This document shows, piece by piece, positions 1 to 8,296 of a DNA stretch of 64,000 nucleotides. Origin of the DNA: Peristeroidobacter soli (GTDB taxonomy: Bacteria; Pseudomonadota; Gammaproteobacteria; Steroidobacterales; Steroidobacteraceae); NCBI RefSeq assembly GCF_004138485.1, contig NZ_RYEV01000008.1:248001-312000 (forward strand), given 5' to 3'. Below the pieces are notes generated by a model. It searched no databases. It was not told the origin of the DNA and saw nothing but the letters and a program-made list of their open reading frames with translations. How positions within the stretch are numbered: position 1 is the first letter of the stretch; each line of letters opens with the position of its first letter. Both the position numbers and the translations under genes were made by a program.

Positions 1-249
1 TATGTCGAACTGCCGCTCGCTGCACGCTCGATGCTTGCTGGTGTGCGAACAGCTGCGGTCATCAATGTGGGCACGGCCACGCTCGGTGCGTTGATCGGTG
101 CCGGCGGTTATGGTCAGCCCATCCTCACGGGCATTCGGCTCGATGACACGAAGTTGATTCTCGAAGGCGCAGTGCCTGCCGCGGTGCTGGCGCTGCTCGT
201 GCAGTGGGTGTTCGGTTGGGTCGAGCGTCGCTGGGTCACGGCGAAGTAG
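1..249 (+). CDS. Osmoprotectant-type ABC transporter permease, C-terminal end
   Basis: The frame is open from the first base of the window, so the gene starts upstream; about 82 residues are visible. The sequence carries the [19 protein letters not shown]...[15 protein letters not shown] stretch typical of the inner-membrane permease of glycine betaine/choline/carnitine ABC importers (OpuC/ProW/YehW type). It is followed by a last hydrophobic helix and a short basic tail. The permease would form the membrane channel for an osmoprotectant solute. The stop lies 14 bases inside the 3' end of the convergent DUF72 gene. The substrate cannot be told from this fragment. Confidence 0.8.
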   Translation, partial: YVELPLAARSMLAGVRTAAVINVGTATLGALIGAGGYGQPILTGIRLDDTKLILEGAVPAAVLALLVQWVFGWVERRWVTAK

Positions 250-1123
250 TCTGCAGGCCCAGCTTTCTGAGCAGCGTCCGAGCATCCACGGGCGCGCGTA
301 ACTTCACGTCAGTGTTATCGAAGTAGCAATAGACGTCTCGCGGTTTCGACGTGGGCGGCTTTCGCTGGGTGATTTTCTGAGTACTGCGAAGCTCGCCACC
401 GCGATGCCAGGCTTCGATGCGCCTGGCCCATTTCTCCAATGCGCGATCGCTGTAGCCGCTTTGATAGAGCGTCTTGTCTCCGTGCAGGCGCATGTACACG
501 AAGTCGGCGGTGATATCGTGGATCATTGGAAAGCGCTGCGCCGTTTCGGCGATCACCAGCGCGATGTTGTGTTCGCGGAGCAGCTCTATGAATGAGGGAT
601 CGCAGAAGCTCTCGTGCCGGATCTCCATCGCATGTCGTAGCGGGCGACGTTTATCGATAGCCAGTTTGGCTCGCCCGAGCATGCGGCTGTCCCGCCGGCG
701 CGCGAGTTTCAACGCGGCTGCGGTGTCGCGCGGCAGAAGCTCGAAGAACTTTGTGAGCTTTTGCCGGTCATATTTGAAGTTGGGCGGAAACTGCCAGAGG
801 ATGGGGCCGAGCTTGCGACGCAGGTTGAATACGCCGGAGGCGAAGAAATTCGCCAGTGGCGTTTCTACATCGCGCAGTTTTTTCATATGCGTGATGAAGC
901 GCGGGCCTTTGACCGCGAACACGAAATCGTCCGGAGTTTCGTCGTGCCAGCTCTGATAGCTCGCCGGATATTGCAGCGAATAGAAGGAGCCGTTGATTTC
1001 GATAGTGGGCAGCACGCGCGAGGCGTAGTGCAACTCCAGTCGTTGGGGCAGATCTTTCGGATAAAACACCCCGCGCCACGGGGTGTAGCGCCATCCGGAA
1101 ATCCCAATTCGTATTCGGGCCAT
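236..1123 (-). CDS. DUF72 (YecE-like) family protein
   Basis: The 295-residue product opens with [20 protein letters not shown], the conserved start of DUF72 proteins, and keeps the family's [22 protein letters not shown] and [11 protein letters not shown] blocks. The fold is a TIM-barrel-like domain of unknown biochemical role. The ATG is preceded by an AGGA element on the minus strand. The gene stands alone and overlaps the convergent ABC permease by 14 bp. The family call is firm; no function can be assigned. Confidence 0.88.
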   Translation of the reverse strand: MARIRIGISGWRYTPWRGVFYPKDLPQRLELHYASRVLPTIEINGSFYSLQYPASYQSWHDETPDDFVFAVKGPRFITHMKKLRDVETPLANFFASGVFNLRRKLGPILWQFPPNFKYDRQKLTKFFELLPRDTAAALKLARRRDSRMLGRAKLAIDKRRPLRHAMEIRHESFCDPSFIELLREHNIALVIAETAQRFPMIHDITADFVYMRLHGDKTLYQSGYSDRALEKWARRIEAWHRGGELRSTQKITQRKPPTSKPRDVYCYFDNTDVKLRAPVDARTLLRKLGLQTTSP

Positions 1124-1271
1124 GTCCTGCCAATGATCCGCACGGCTTGCCGGTGCCCGATCCGATTCGCGTTTTTCGCGATATTGCCCTAGCGGACACG
1201 CGGAACTCTGTATTTAAGGACGCGTTGAATTCTGTTGCATTTGTCCCTGTATTGATTCGAGTCAAGCCATC

Positions 1272-2690
1272 ATGAATAAACGAATCCTGTCCGCGGTGAA
1301 TATGACGCTGGCTCGTCGCTGCTACGTATTGCCGGTGGGCGTGCTTTTGTGTTGTGCATCGTCCAGCGCGTTCGCATCCGGCTTCGCATTGCTGGAACAG
1401 AGTGCGAGCCGGCTCGGCACCGCCTTCGCCGGCACGGCCGCGGCGGCCGACGATGCTACGACGATTTTCTACAATCCGGCGGGCATGTCGAAACTCACGG
1501 ATACGCAGTTGCTGGTGGTGGCGAGCGGCGTGCTCATCAGTTCGGAGTTCAACAACCAGAATTCGCTAGCCGCGCTCGGGCAGCCATTAGGTGGCGGAGG
1601 CGGCGATGCGGGCGGTTGGAATGCGGTCCCGGCGGCTTATTTCGCACTGCCGATCAATGAGCAGCTCGCGTTCGGGTTCGGCATCAATGCGCCATTCGGT
1701 CTGCAGCTCGAATACGACAATGGCTGGATGGGGCGCTTCCAGGCGCTGAATAACGAGATCAAGACTTATAACTTCAATCCCGCGCTCTCCTGGCGGGTGA
1801 ACAAGCAGTTGAGTTTTGGTATTGGCGCGGACTATCAGCGCATACAGGCCGAGCTCACCAACTCAGTGAACTACACCGCAGTCGTCGCGCAGGGATTGCA
1901 GGCCTTGGTGGCTGCGGGGCAGGTGCCCGCGATCGCTGTGCCGGGCTTGATTCAAGCCAACGCTGCTCTCGAGGGTCACACAGCGGTGCGTGGCGACGAT
2001 GACGCTTGGGGATGGAATGCGGGCGTGCTCTTCGAATTCTCCGATGACACCCGCGTGGGGCTTTCGTATCGATCGACCATCGACTACACGCTCGAGGGCA
2101 GCGCACGTTTCACGGCGCCGACTTCGACAAATGCCATCGGCGCGGGGATCATCGCCGCCGCGTCGGCGCCGGGCGCAACGCTTGCGACCGGTCCGGTGAG
2201 CGTGGACTTGAAGCTGCCGGACATTGCGACCGCTTCGTTCTATCACCGCATGGGACAGGTGGAGCTCATGGCGGATATCGCCTGGACCGGCTGGAGCAGT
2301 ATTCAAGAGCTGCGTATCGTGCGCGATACCGGAGCGGTGCTGTCAGTGACGCCGGAGCGCTGGCACGACACCTGGCGTTACGCGCTGGGCGCTACGTATC
2401 AGCTCAACGATCAGTGGAAGCTACGCGGCGGTGTGGCTTATGACGAAACCAACGTTCCGGATAGCACTCGCACAGCTCGGCTGCCGGATCCGGATCGGAC
2501 GTGGGTAGCTATCGGGGCGCAGTGGAAGCCAAGCGATGCGTGGGTCGTCGATGTCGGCTACGCGCATCTGTTCGCCGGCGACGTGCCAATACGCCAGGAC
2601 GACGGCAACGCCGCGGCCCGGGGGTTCTTGATAGGTGAGCAGAGCTCGGCTATCGATATCGTGACAGCGCAGTTGAACTATAAGTTCTGA
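1272..2690 (+). CDS. FadL-family outer-membrane hydrophobic-compound transporter
   Basis: The 472-residue precursor has a signal peptide ending near SSSAFA. Mature sequence begins SGFALLEQSASRLGTAFAG and continues with the FYNPAGMSKL motif diagnostic of the FadL/TodX/OmpP1 family. These are 14-strand barrels that let long-chain fatty acids or other hydrophobic molecules cross the outer membrane. The protein ends in an aromatic-rich strand (LNYKF), as expected for BAM-dependent barrels. It is monocistronic, and its 3' end overlaps the convergent coaE by 13 bp. The actual substrate (fatty acid, steroid, aromatic) is unknown. Confidence 0.88.
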   Translation: MNKRILSAVNMTLARRCYVLPVGVLLCCASSSAFASGFALLEQSASRLGTAFAGTAAAADDATTIFYNPAGMSKLTDTQLLVVASGVLISSEFNNQNSLAALGQPLGGGGGDAGGWNAVPAAYFALPINEQLAFGFGINAPFGLQLEYDNGWMGRFQALNNEIKTYNFNPALSWRVNKQLSFGIGADYQRIQAELTNSVNYTAVVAQGLQALVAAGQVPAIAVPGLIQANAALEGHTAVRGDDDAWGWNAGVLFEFSDDTRVGLSYRSTIDYTLEGSARFTAPTSTNAIGAGIIAAASAPGATLATGPVSVDLKLPDIATASFYHRMGQVELMADIAWTGWSSIQELRIVRDTGAVLSVTPERWHDTWRYALGATYQLNDQWKLRGGVAYDETNVPDSTRTARLPDPDRTWVAIGAQWKPSDAWVVDVGYAHLFAGDVPIRQDDGNAAARGFLIGEQSSAIDIVTAQLNYKF

Positions 2691-3322
2691 GCGTTGATGC
2701 GCTCGGATAGCACCGTGTAGTTACGATGCAGGGTCTGCACGAACTCGTGCAGATCCTGCAGCGTACCGGTGTTGACGATCACGTCGTCGGCGGCGTCCAG
2801 CCGGTCTTCGCGTGAGGCCTGCGCGGCGAGGATCTGTCGGGCTTGTTCTTCGCTCGAGCCGTCGCGTGCCAGCAGACGTTTCAGCTGATCTTCCTCGCTG
2901 GTGTCCACCAGCAACACGCGGTCATAGAGATCCGCGCGCCCGCTTTCGACGAGCAGCGGGATGACATGAACTTGATAAGGCCCCTGCGCACGCTGTGCTC
3001 GCGCCGTGAGCTCCTCGCGAATTGCCGGATGCGTGATTGCTTCGAGCCGCTTGCGTTGCTCCGGATCGGCAAATACCCGAGCGCGCATGCGGGCGCGATC
3101 GAGGCGACCGCTCGCATCCAGAATGTCGCTGCCGAATTCCGCGACCAGCCTGGCCAGGGTCGGTGTGCCCGGCTCGACCACGTCACGCGCGATTTGATCC
3201 GTATCCAGGACGGGAGTGCCGAGTTTGGCGAAGAGCTCCGCGACGGCGCTCTTGCCGCTGGCAATACCGCCCGTCAATCCGATCAGCAGGGGACGGAAAT
3301 TCTTGTTGGCAGTGGCGTTCAT
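2678..3322 (-). CDS. coaE: Dephospho-CoA kinase
   Basis: CoaE phosphorylates dephospho-CoA at the 3'-hydroxyl, the last step of coenzyme A synthesis in the cytoplasm. The P-loop GLTGGIASGKS lies near residue 17, followed by the family's LDTDQIARDVVEPG stretch and a HPAIREE motif. I start it at the ATG at 3322 (214 residues), because the longer frame from 3358 opens with TTG and adds 12 residues with no similarity to the family. It lies just downstream of pilD, the common gammaproteobacterial pilB-pilC-pilD-coaE order. Confidence 0.93.
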   Translation of the reverse strand: MNATANKNFRPLLIGLTGGIASGKSAVAELFAKLGTPVLDTDQIARDVVEPGTPTLARLVAEFGSDILDASGRLDRARMRARVFADPEQRKRLEAITHPAIREELTARAQRAQGPYQVHVIPLLVESGRADLYDRVLLVDTSEEDQLKRLLARDGSSEEQARQILAAQASREDRLDAADDVIVNTGTLQDLHEFVQTLHRNYTVLSERINAQNL

Positions 3323-3381
3323 CGCGGCCAGTGTAGGAGGCTGGCGCGGGGCGGGCAATTGGCCCGTTCAGCAGTTGTGAG

Positions 3382-4308
3382 CTATTTCAGACCCGTGACG
3401 GTGGCGTAGGCGCTCACCGCCCGATCGCCCCACATCAATGCGACCCATCCAGCGGCTGCGAGGTAGGGGCCGAACGGGATGGGAATGTTCCGGTCGCGGC
3501 CACGGAGCACGATCAGCGAGAGACCGACTACGGCGCCCACGAACGCCGAGAGCAGGATGATCAGCGGCAACATCTGCCAGCCGAGCCAGGCGCCGAGCGC
3601 GGCCAACAGCTTGAAGTCGCCATAGCCCATGCCTTCCTTGCCGGTGAGCAGCTTGAACAGCTTATAAACGCTCCACAGGCTCAGGTAGCCGAAGACGGCG
3701 CCCGGAATGCTGGAGCCCGGATCGACGGGCAGGCCGAATTCCGGCAGCGTCGCCGCCAGACTGAGCAGCAGACCGATCCACATCAATGGCAGCGTGATGT
3801 CGTCGGGCAACAGCTGATGATCGATGTCGATGGCGCTCAACGCCACCAAGGCCCACGTGAGCACCAGCGCTGCTCCACAGTACCAGGTGAAACCGAACTT
3901 CCATGCGACCGCGGCCGAGAGTGCGCCCGTGAACAGTTCGATCAACGGATAGCGGATGGAAATCCTGGTCTTGCACCTGGCGCAGGCGCCGCGCAGGAAC
4001 AGATAGCTGATGACCGGAATGTTCTGCAGCGCCGTGATCCGCGCTCCGCACTTAGGGCAGGCGGAACGGGGCACGACCAGGTTGTACGGCTGCTGCTCGA
4101 TCGGCTCGGCGCGTGGTGGCTCATAAAGGCTCGAGCCGAGGATTTCCTGAGCCTGGGTCTTCCATTCCCGTTCCATCATGATGGGCAGGCGATGAATGAC
4201 CACATTGAGGAAGCTGCCGACCAGCAGACCGAGCACCAGCATCGCGACCGTCCATGCCGTCGGCGAGGAGGTCAGCAGGTACATCGATGCGCCCAGCAGA
4301 TCTTGCAT
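3382..4308 (-). CDS. pilD: Type IV prepilin peptidase / N-methyltransferase
   Basis: PilD cleaves the leader of PilA and other prepilins and methylates the new N-terminal phenylalanine, in the inner membrane. The 308-residue protein has the cytoplasmic zinc-binding loop with cysteines at about 84, 87, 109 and 112. The catalytic aspartates lie in the ALSAIDIDHQLLPD region and in GYGDFKLLAALGAWLGW. Many transmembrane helices are visible. The ATG at 4308 has no clear Shine-Dalgarno; an ATG at 4284 is an alternative. A terminator hairpin separates it from pilC, so pilD-coaE may be partly uncoupled from pilBC. Confidence 0.94.
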   Translation of the reverse strand: MQDLLGASMYLLTSSPTAWTVAMLVLGLLVGSFLNVVIHRLPIMMEREWKTQAQEILGSSLYEPPRAEPIEQQPYNLVVPRSACPKCGARITALQNIPVISYLFLRGACARCKTRISIRYPLIELFTGALSAAVAWKFGFTWYCGAALVLTWALVALSAIDIDHQLLPDDITLPLMWIGLLLSLAATLPEFGLPVDPGSSIPGAVFGYLSLWSVYKLFKLLTGKEGMGYGDFKLLAALGAWLGWQMLPLIILLSAFVGAVVGLSLIVLRGRDRNIPIPFGPYLAAAGWVALMWGDRAVSAYATVTGLK

Positions 4309-4314
4309 GATGCT

Positions 4315-4343
4315 AAAAAAACGCCGCGCTCGGGCGCGGCGTT
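4315..4343 (-). terminator. Rho-independent terminator after pilC
   Basis: On the minus strand a perfect 10-bp stem (AACGCCGCGC / GCGCGGCGTT, positions 4343-4334 and 4329-4320) with a four-base loop runs straight into seven T residues. It lies 29 bases after the pilC stop and ends only 6 bases before the pilD ATG. Confidence 0.85.
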
Positions 4344-4371
4344 CGATGTTTCTGGAAGATGGAGTGGTAGC

Positions 4372-5589
4372 TTACACGACCGCGCCCAGCTTGAAGATCG
4401 GCAGGTACATCGCGATCACCAGACCGCCGACCAGCACGCCGAGGATGGCCATGATCATCGGCTCGAGCAAGCTGCTCATCGCGTCCACGGCCGCGTCCAC
4501 GTCGGCTTCATAGAAGTCCGCGACCTTGGCGGCCATGGCGTCCAGCGAGCCGGATTCTTCGCCCACCGCGATCATCTGGATCACCATGTTCGGGAACAGC
4601 CCGGTGCTTTCCATACAGCGCTGCAAGCGCTGGCCGGTCGACACTTCGTCGCGAATCCTCAGCGTCGCTTCCTCGTAGACGATATTGCCGGTCGCGCCGG
4701 CGACCGAGGTCAGCGCTTCGACCAGCGGCACACCGGCCGCGAACATCGTCGACAAGGTACGCGCATAGCGCGCGATTGCCGCCTTCACCATGATCGGGCC
4801 AATCACCGGCGCCTTGAGCAGCATGCGATCCAGGAAACGTCGCATCGGCCGCGAGCGCTTCTTGAAATACATGAACGCGTAGCCGGCAGCGCCCGCCACG
4901 ATGGCTATGTAGATGCCGCTCTCCTGCACGAACTTCGACAGGTTGATGACCATCTGGGTGAACGCCGGCAGGTCCGCGCCGAAGCCCTTGAACAACGACT
5001 CGAACTGCGGAATCACGAACACCAGCAGGATGACGGTGACGATCACGGCCACCGCCATGACGGCCGCGGGATAGAACAGCGCCTTCTTGATCTTTTTCTT
5101 CAGCGCCTCGGTCTTTTCCTTGTACGTGGCGACCTTGTCGAGCAGGGTCTCGAGAGCACCGGCCTGCTCGCCGGCTTCCACCAGGTTCACGAACAGATCG
5201 TCGAAATACAGCGGGTGCTTGCCGAGCGCCTCGTGCAGCGAGGTACCCGATTCGATATCGGACTTGATCGCCAGTACCAGCTTCTGCATCGAGGGCTTTT
5301 CGTGGCCGTTACCGATGATGTCGAAACATTGGACCATCGGGATACCCGCCTGCAGCATGGTGGCCAGCTGGCGGGCGAACAGCGCGATGTCCGCGGCATC
5401 GACCTTCTTGCCGCTCTTGAACAGCTGCGATTCCTTGCGCACGCTCTTGGCGAGCACGCCCTGGCGGCGCAGATCGGCTTTCACCGCGGCTTCGGACACC
5501 GCGAGCATCTTTCCCTTGAGGCGCTTGCCTTTCTTATCCGTGCCTTCCCACGTATAGGGGAACTGCTGAGTGGATGCTACTTGGGCCAT
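4372..5589 (-). CDS. pilC: Type IV pilus inner-membrane platform protein
   Basis: The 405-residue protein is the polytopic platform on which the pilus assembles and which couples PilB/PilT ATPases to pilin extraction and insertion. It has two GSPII_F domains (about residues 70-190 and 275-395). Family motifs include ALFARQLATMLQAGIPMVQ and its second-copy counterpart ARTLSTMFAAGVPLVEAL, with LLEPMIMAILGVLVGGLV near the end. Length matches the family. An AGGA element precedes the ATG. It lies 40 bp downstream of pilB and probably shares its transcript. Confidence 0.95.
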   Translation of the reverse strand: MAQVASTQQFPYTWEGTDKKGKRLKGKMLAVSEAAVKADLRRQGVLAKSVRKESQLFKSGKKVDAADIALFARQLATMLQAGIPMVQCFDIIGNGHEKPSMQKLVLAIKSDIESGTSLHEALGKHPLYFDDLFVNLVEAGEQAGALETLLDKVATYKEKTEALKKKIKKALFYPAAVMAVAVIVTVILLVFVIPQFESLFKGFGADLPAFTQMVINLSKFVQESGIYIAIVAGAAGYAFMYFKKRSRPMRRFLDRMLLKAPVIGPIMVKAAIARYARTLSTMFAAGVPLVEALTSVAGATGNIVYEEATLRIRDEVSTGQRLQRCMESTGLFPNMVIQMIAVGEESGSLDAMAAKVADFYEADVDAAVDAMSSLLEPMIMAILGVLVGGLVIAMYLPIFKLGAVV

Positions 5590-5629
5590 GGTCTAGGTCC
5601 TTGCTCGATGACTGTGCAAGTAAGCGCGG

Positions 5630-7366
5630 TCACTCGACCGTGCACTGATTGATTTCTTCCAGACTGGTGACGCCGGCCTTCACTTTGGCGAGGCCCGATT
5701 TGCGCAGGTCCCAGATGCCTTCCTTGGCCGACTGTTCGGCGATATCCACCGCGTTGCCATCCTGCAGGATGATGCGCTGGATTTCTTCCGATACCGGCAT
5801 GACCTGATACAGGCCGGTACGGCCCTTGTAACCGTCGGTGCAGGATCCGCAGCCCACCGGCTTGTAGATCTTGATGCCTTCGTCGATCTCTTCCTGCGTG
5901 AAGCCTTCTTTGAGCAGCGCTTCGGCAGGCATCTCTATCGGTACTTTACAGTTGTTGCACAACCGGCGCGCCAGGCGTTGCGCGATGATCAACGACACCG
6001 AGGTCGCGATCGCGTAAGGCTTCACGCCCATGTCGATCAGACGGGTCAACGTCTTCGGCGCGTCGTTGGTGTGCAAGGTGGACAGAACCAGGTGGCCGGT
6101 CTGGGCGGCCTTGATCGCTATTTCGGCGGTCTCGAGGTCTCGGATTTCGCCGACCATGATCACGTCCGGATCCTGACGCAGGAACGCGCGCAGCGCCGAG
6201 GCGAACGTCAGGCCGACCTTGGGATTGACGTTGACCTGGTTGACACCGGGCAGGTTGATTTCCGCCGGATCCTCGGCGGTGGAAATGTTCGTGTCCTCTT
6301 TGTTGAGGATGTTCAAACCCGTGTACAGCGACACGGTCTTGCCGCTACCGGTCGGGCCGGTCACCAGGATCATGCCGTGCGGCTGCGCCAGCGTTTTCAA
6401 GTAAAGCTCGCGTTGCTCGGGCTCGTAGCCGAGCGCGTCGATGCCGAGCATGGCGCTGGAAGGATCGAGAATACGCGCGACGATCTTCTCGCCGAACAGC
6501 GTCGGGCAGGTGCTGACGCGGAAGTCGATGGCGCGATTCTTCGAGATGCGCATCTTAATGCGGCCGTCTTGCGGGACGCGACGTTCCGCGATGTCCAGGC
6601 GCGACATGACCTTGATACGCGCCGCGAGCTTGATCGCCAGCTGCACCGGCGGGCTCGCGATCTCTTTCAGGAAGCCGTCGAGGCGCAGACGAATGCGATA
6701 GGACTTTTCGTACGGCTCGAAATGAATGTCGGAAGCGCCGCGCTTGATGGCATCGAGCAGCACCTTGTTGACGAAGCGCACGATGGGCGCGTCTTCGATG
6801 TCGTCGCGGCCGACCGCCGCTCCGCCTTCATCCTCGTCGCCGCCGGTGACTTCGAGGTTTTCCAGATCCAGGTCGTCATCCGCCAGCGTCGGCATCTGCG
6901 TGTCGACCTGTTCCATGGTCTTGTTGGCGATCTTCTGCAGCTTGTCTTCCTCGACCACCACCGCTTCCACGGACAGGCCGGTCTGGAACTTGATCTCGTC
7001 CAGGGCGTGCAGATTGGTGGGATCGGAGACCGCCACGAACAGACGCTTACCGCGCTTGAGCAGCGGCAATACGCGGTGCTTGGCGAGCAGTTTGTCGGAG
7101 ACCAGCTTGACCACGTCGAGGTCGAGCTGAATGGCATCCAGATCGAGCAGCGGCGCGCCGAACTCCTGAGCAGCGGCGATCGCGATTTCCTTCGCCTCGG
7201 CGATGCCCTGGCTCACCAGGTGCGATACCAGGTTGCCGTCGCCCTCCTTGATGGCGGTCAGGGCCTGGGTCATGGTCGCTTCATCGACCAGCCCGTCCTG
7301 GATCAAGCGCTGGGGCAGACCCTGCAGGACCATGCGTGGACTGAGGCTTGAGACGTTTTCGGCCAT
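5630..7366 (-). CDS. pilB: Type IV pilus extension ATPase
   Basis: PilB is the hexameric cytoplasmic ATPase that powers pilus extension. The 578-residue protein has an N-terminal GSPII_E_N domain (about 10-160) and an acidic linker. The ATPase core has Walker A GPTGSGKT at 337-344, an Asp box near STAEDPAE, a Walker B region VIMVGEIRDLETAE and the His box TGHLVLSTLHTNDA. A tetracysteine zinc motif sits at about C470, C473, C506 and C509. No clear Shine-Dalgarno precedes the ATG. First gene of the pilB-pilC unit. Confidence 0.95.
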   Translation of the reverse strand: MAENVSSLSPRMVLQGLPQRLIQDGLVDEATMTQALTAIKEGDGNLVSHLVSQGIAEAKEIAIAAAQEFGAPLLDLDAIQLDLDVVKLVSDKLLAKHRVLPLLKRGKRLFVAVSDPTNLHALDEIKFQTGLSVEAVVVEEDKLQKIANKTMEQVDTQMPTLADDDLDLENLEVTGGDEDEGGAAVGRDDIEDAPIVRFVNKVLLDAIKRGASDIHFEPYEKSYRIRLRLDGFLKEIASPPVQLAIKLAARIKVMSRLDIAERRVPQDGRIKMRISKNRAIDFRVSTCPTLFGEKIVARILDPSSAMLGIDALGYEPEQRELYLKTLAQPHGMILVTGPTGSGKTVSLYTGLNILNKEDTNISTAEDPAEINLPGVNQVNVNPKVGLTFASALRAFLRQDPDVIMVGEIRDLETAEIAIKAAQTGHLVLSTLHTNDAPKTLTRLIDMGVKPYAIATSVSLIIAQRLARRLCNNCKVPIEMPAEALLKEGFTQEEIDEGIKIYKPVGCGSCTDGYKGRTGLYQVMPVSEEIQRIILQDGNAVDIAEQSAKEGIWDLRKSGLAKVKAGVTSLEEINQCTVE

Positions 7367-7517
7367 GGAGGGTGGCGAGGTTCGGTTACGGAAATTGGCT
7401 AAGTCTGATGGCGGCAGCCGTCGCGATCAATTGTCAAATACCTGCCGATTCTGGATCAGGAAAGCCCCGGTCGCGGAGGACTGCGTCACACTTGCAATCA
7501 CTGCGGCGGGCGGCCCT

Positions 7518-7547
7518 AAAGAAGAAGCCCCTCGCAAGAGGGGCTTC
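7518..7547 (-). terminator. Rho-independent terminator after pilA
   Basis: A perfect 10-bp stem (GAAGCCCCTC / GAGGGGCTTC, 7538-7547 and 7524-7533) with a GCAA-type four-base loop is followed on the minus strand by TTCTTT. It lies 34 bases past the pilA stop and should end the short, strongly expressed pilin transcript before pilB. Confidence 0.82.
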
Positions 7548-7581
7548 GTTCGATCAAGTCGCTAGACCTGAACGGGTGCGA

Positions 7582-8085
7582 TTACTTGCACTCGGTCGGG
7601 ACGTAGCGGGGGTTGATCGTGCCGGCGCCGGGCGTCAGGCCGCGGGCGGAGGCGGTGGCGTGGGTCGTCGAACCGCAGGCCCAGTCGATGTTGCCTTCGG
7701 TCGCGGTGCCCAGAGCTTGCTGGTTGATGAAGGGCGTCAGGATCAGATACGCGCCGTTGATCTGCTGGGTGGCGCTACCGTAGGTGACCCGGATTTCGCC
7801 GACGTTGCCGCCGCCGTCGATCGCAACGTTCGACACGTACTTCGTCGGAGTGAAGGCGTTGTTCCACTGAGCCGCAGCCGTGGCCACGCCGGTGGTGCCG
7901 TCCGACTGGAAGCCTTCGGACACGGCGATCTTCGCCGAGGCGGCGAGGTTCAGGCCTTCCGTCACCTTGCTGCGGACCGTGTAGTCCTGATAAGCCGGGA
8001 TGGCGATGGCAGCCAGAATGCCGATGATCGCGACCACGATCATCAATTCGATCAGGGTGAAACCCTTTTGAGTCTGCTTCAACAT
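7582..8085 (-). CDS. pilA: Type IV major pilin
   Basis: The 167-residue prepilin has a short basic leader (MLKQTQKG) cleaved by PilD before [20 protein letters not shown], the canonical N-methylated helix with Glu5. The C-terminal half has two cysteines (in DWACGS and PTECK) that can form the D-loop disulfide. A strong AGGAG at 8095-8099 sits 9 bases before the ATG. A sigma-54 promoter lies about 65 bases upstream of the start, and a terminator follows the gene, so it is probably transcribed alone under PilS-PilR control. PilB lies directly downstream. Confidence 0.95.
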   Translation of the reverse strand: MLKQTQKGFTLIELMIVVAIIGILAAIAIPAYQDYTVRSKVTEGLNLAASAKIAVSEGFQSDGTTGVATAAAQWNNAFTPTKYVSNVAIDGGGNVGEIRVTYGSATQQINGAYLILTPFINQQALGTATEGNIDWACGSTTHATASARGLTPGAGTINPRYVPTECK

Positions 8086-8148
8086 TGAAAAAATCTCCTG
8101 AGGATGAATCGAACTTCTGCGGCACCAGGGCCTGCGAGCGAAGAGAGA

Positions 8149-8163
8149 GCAAGCGCCGTGCCA
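8149..8163 (-). promoter_or_regulatory. Sigma-54 (RpoN) promoter of pilA
   Basis: Reading the minus strand from 8163 to 8149 gives TGGCACG, four bases, then TTGC. This matches the -24/-12 RpoN consensus with the invariant GG and GC at correct spacing. The expected start of transcription near 8137 leaves an untranslated leader of about 50 bases. The sigma-54 activator PilR is encoded 5.5 kb away, and PilR-RpoN control of pilA is established in Pseudomonas. Confidence 0.88.
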
Positions 8164-8296
8164 GTATTGCTGAAATGTCCTAAGTTGTTGATCGGAGGCC
8201 GGCTGTGCACCAGGATCAGTGTCCGTGGGGCGCTCCTGTCATGGTTGGGATGAGCGATCAGTGCCAGTAAGTGACAAACCGCGTCACCTGGCGACG

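Noticed and set aside
1223-1256. Possible sigma-70 promoter (TTGAAT ... TATTGA) before the FadL-like gene
   Set aside because: Spacing is 19 bases, both boxes are poor, and other pairings are as good, so I did not list it.
3817-5652. A 611-residue frame antisense to pilD and pilC
   Set aside because: Shadow of two well-supported genes; the product is His/Arg/Asp-rich with no domain.
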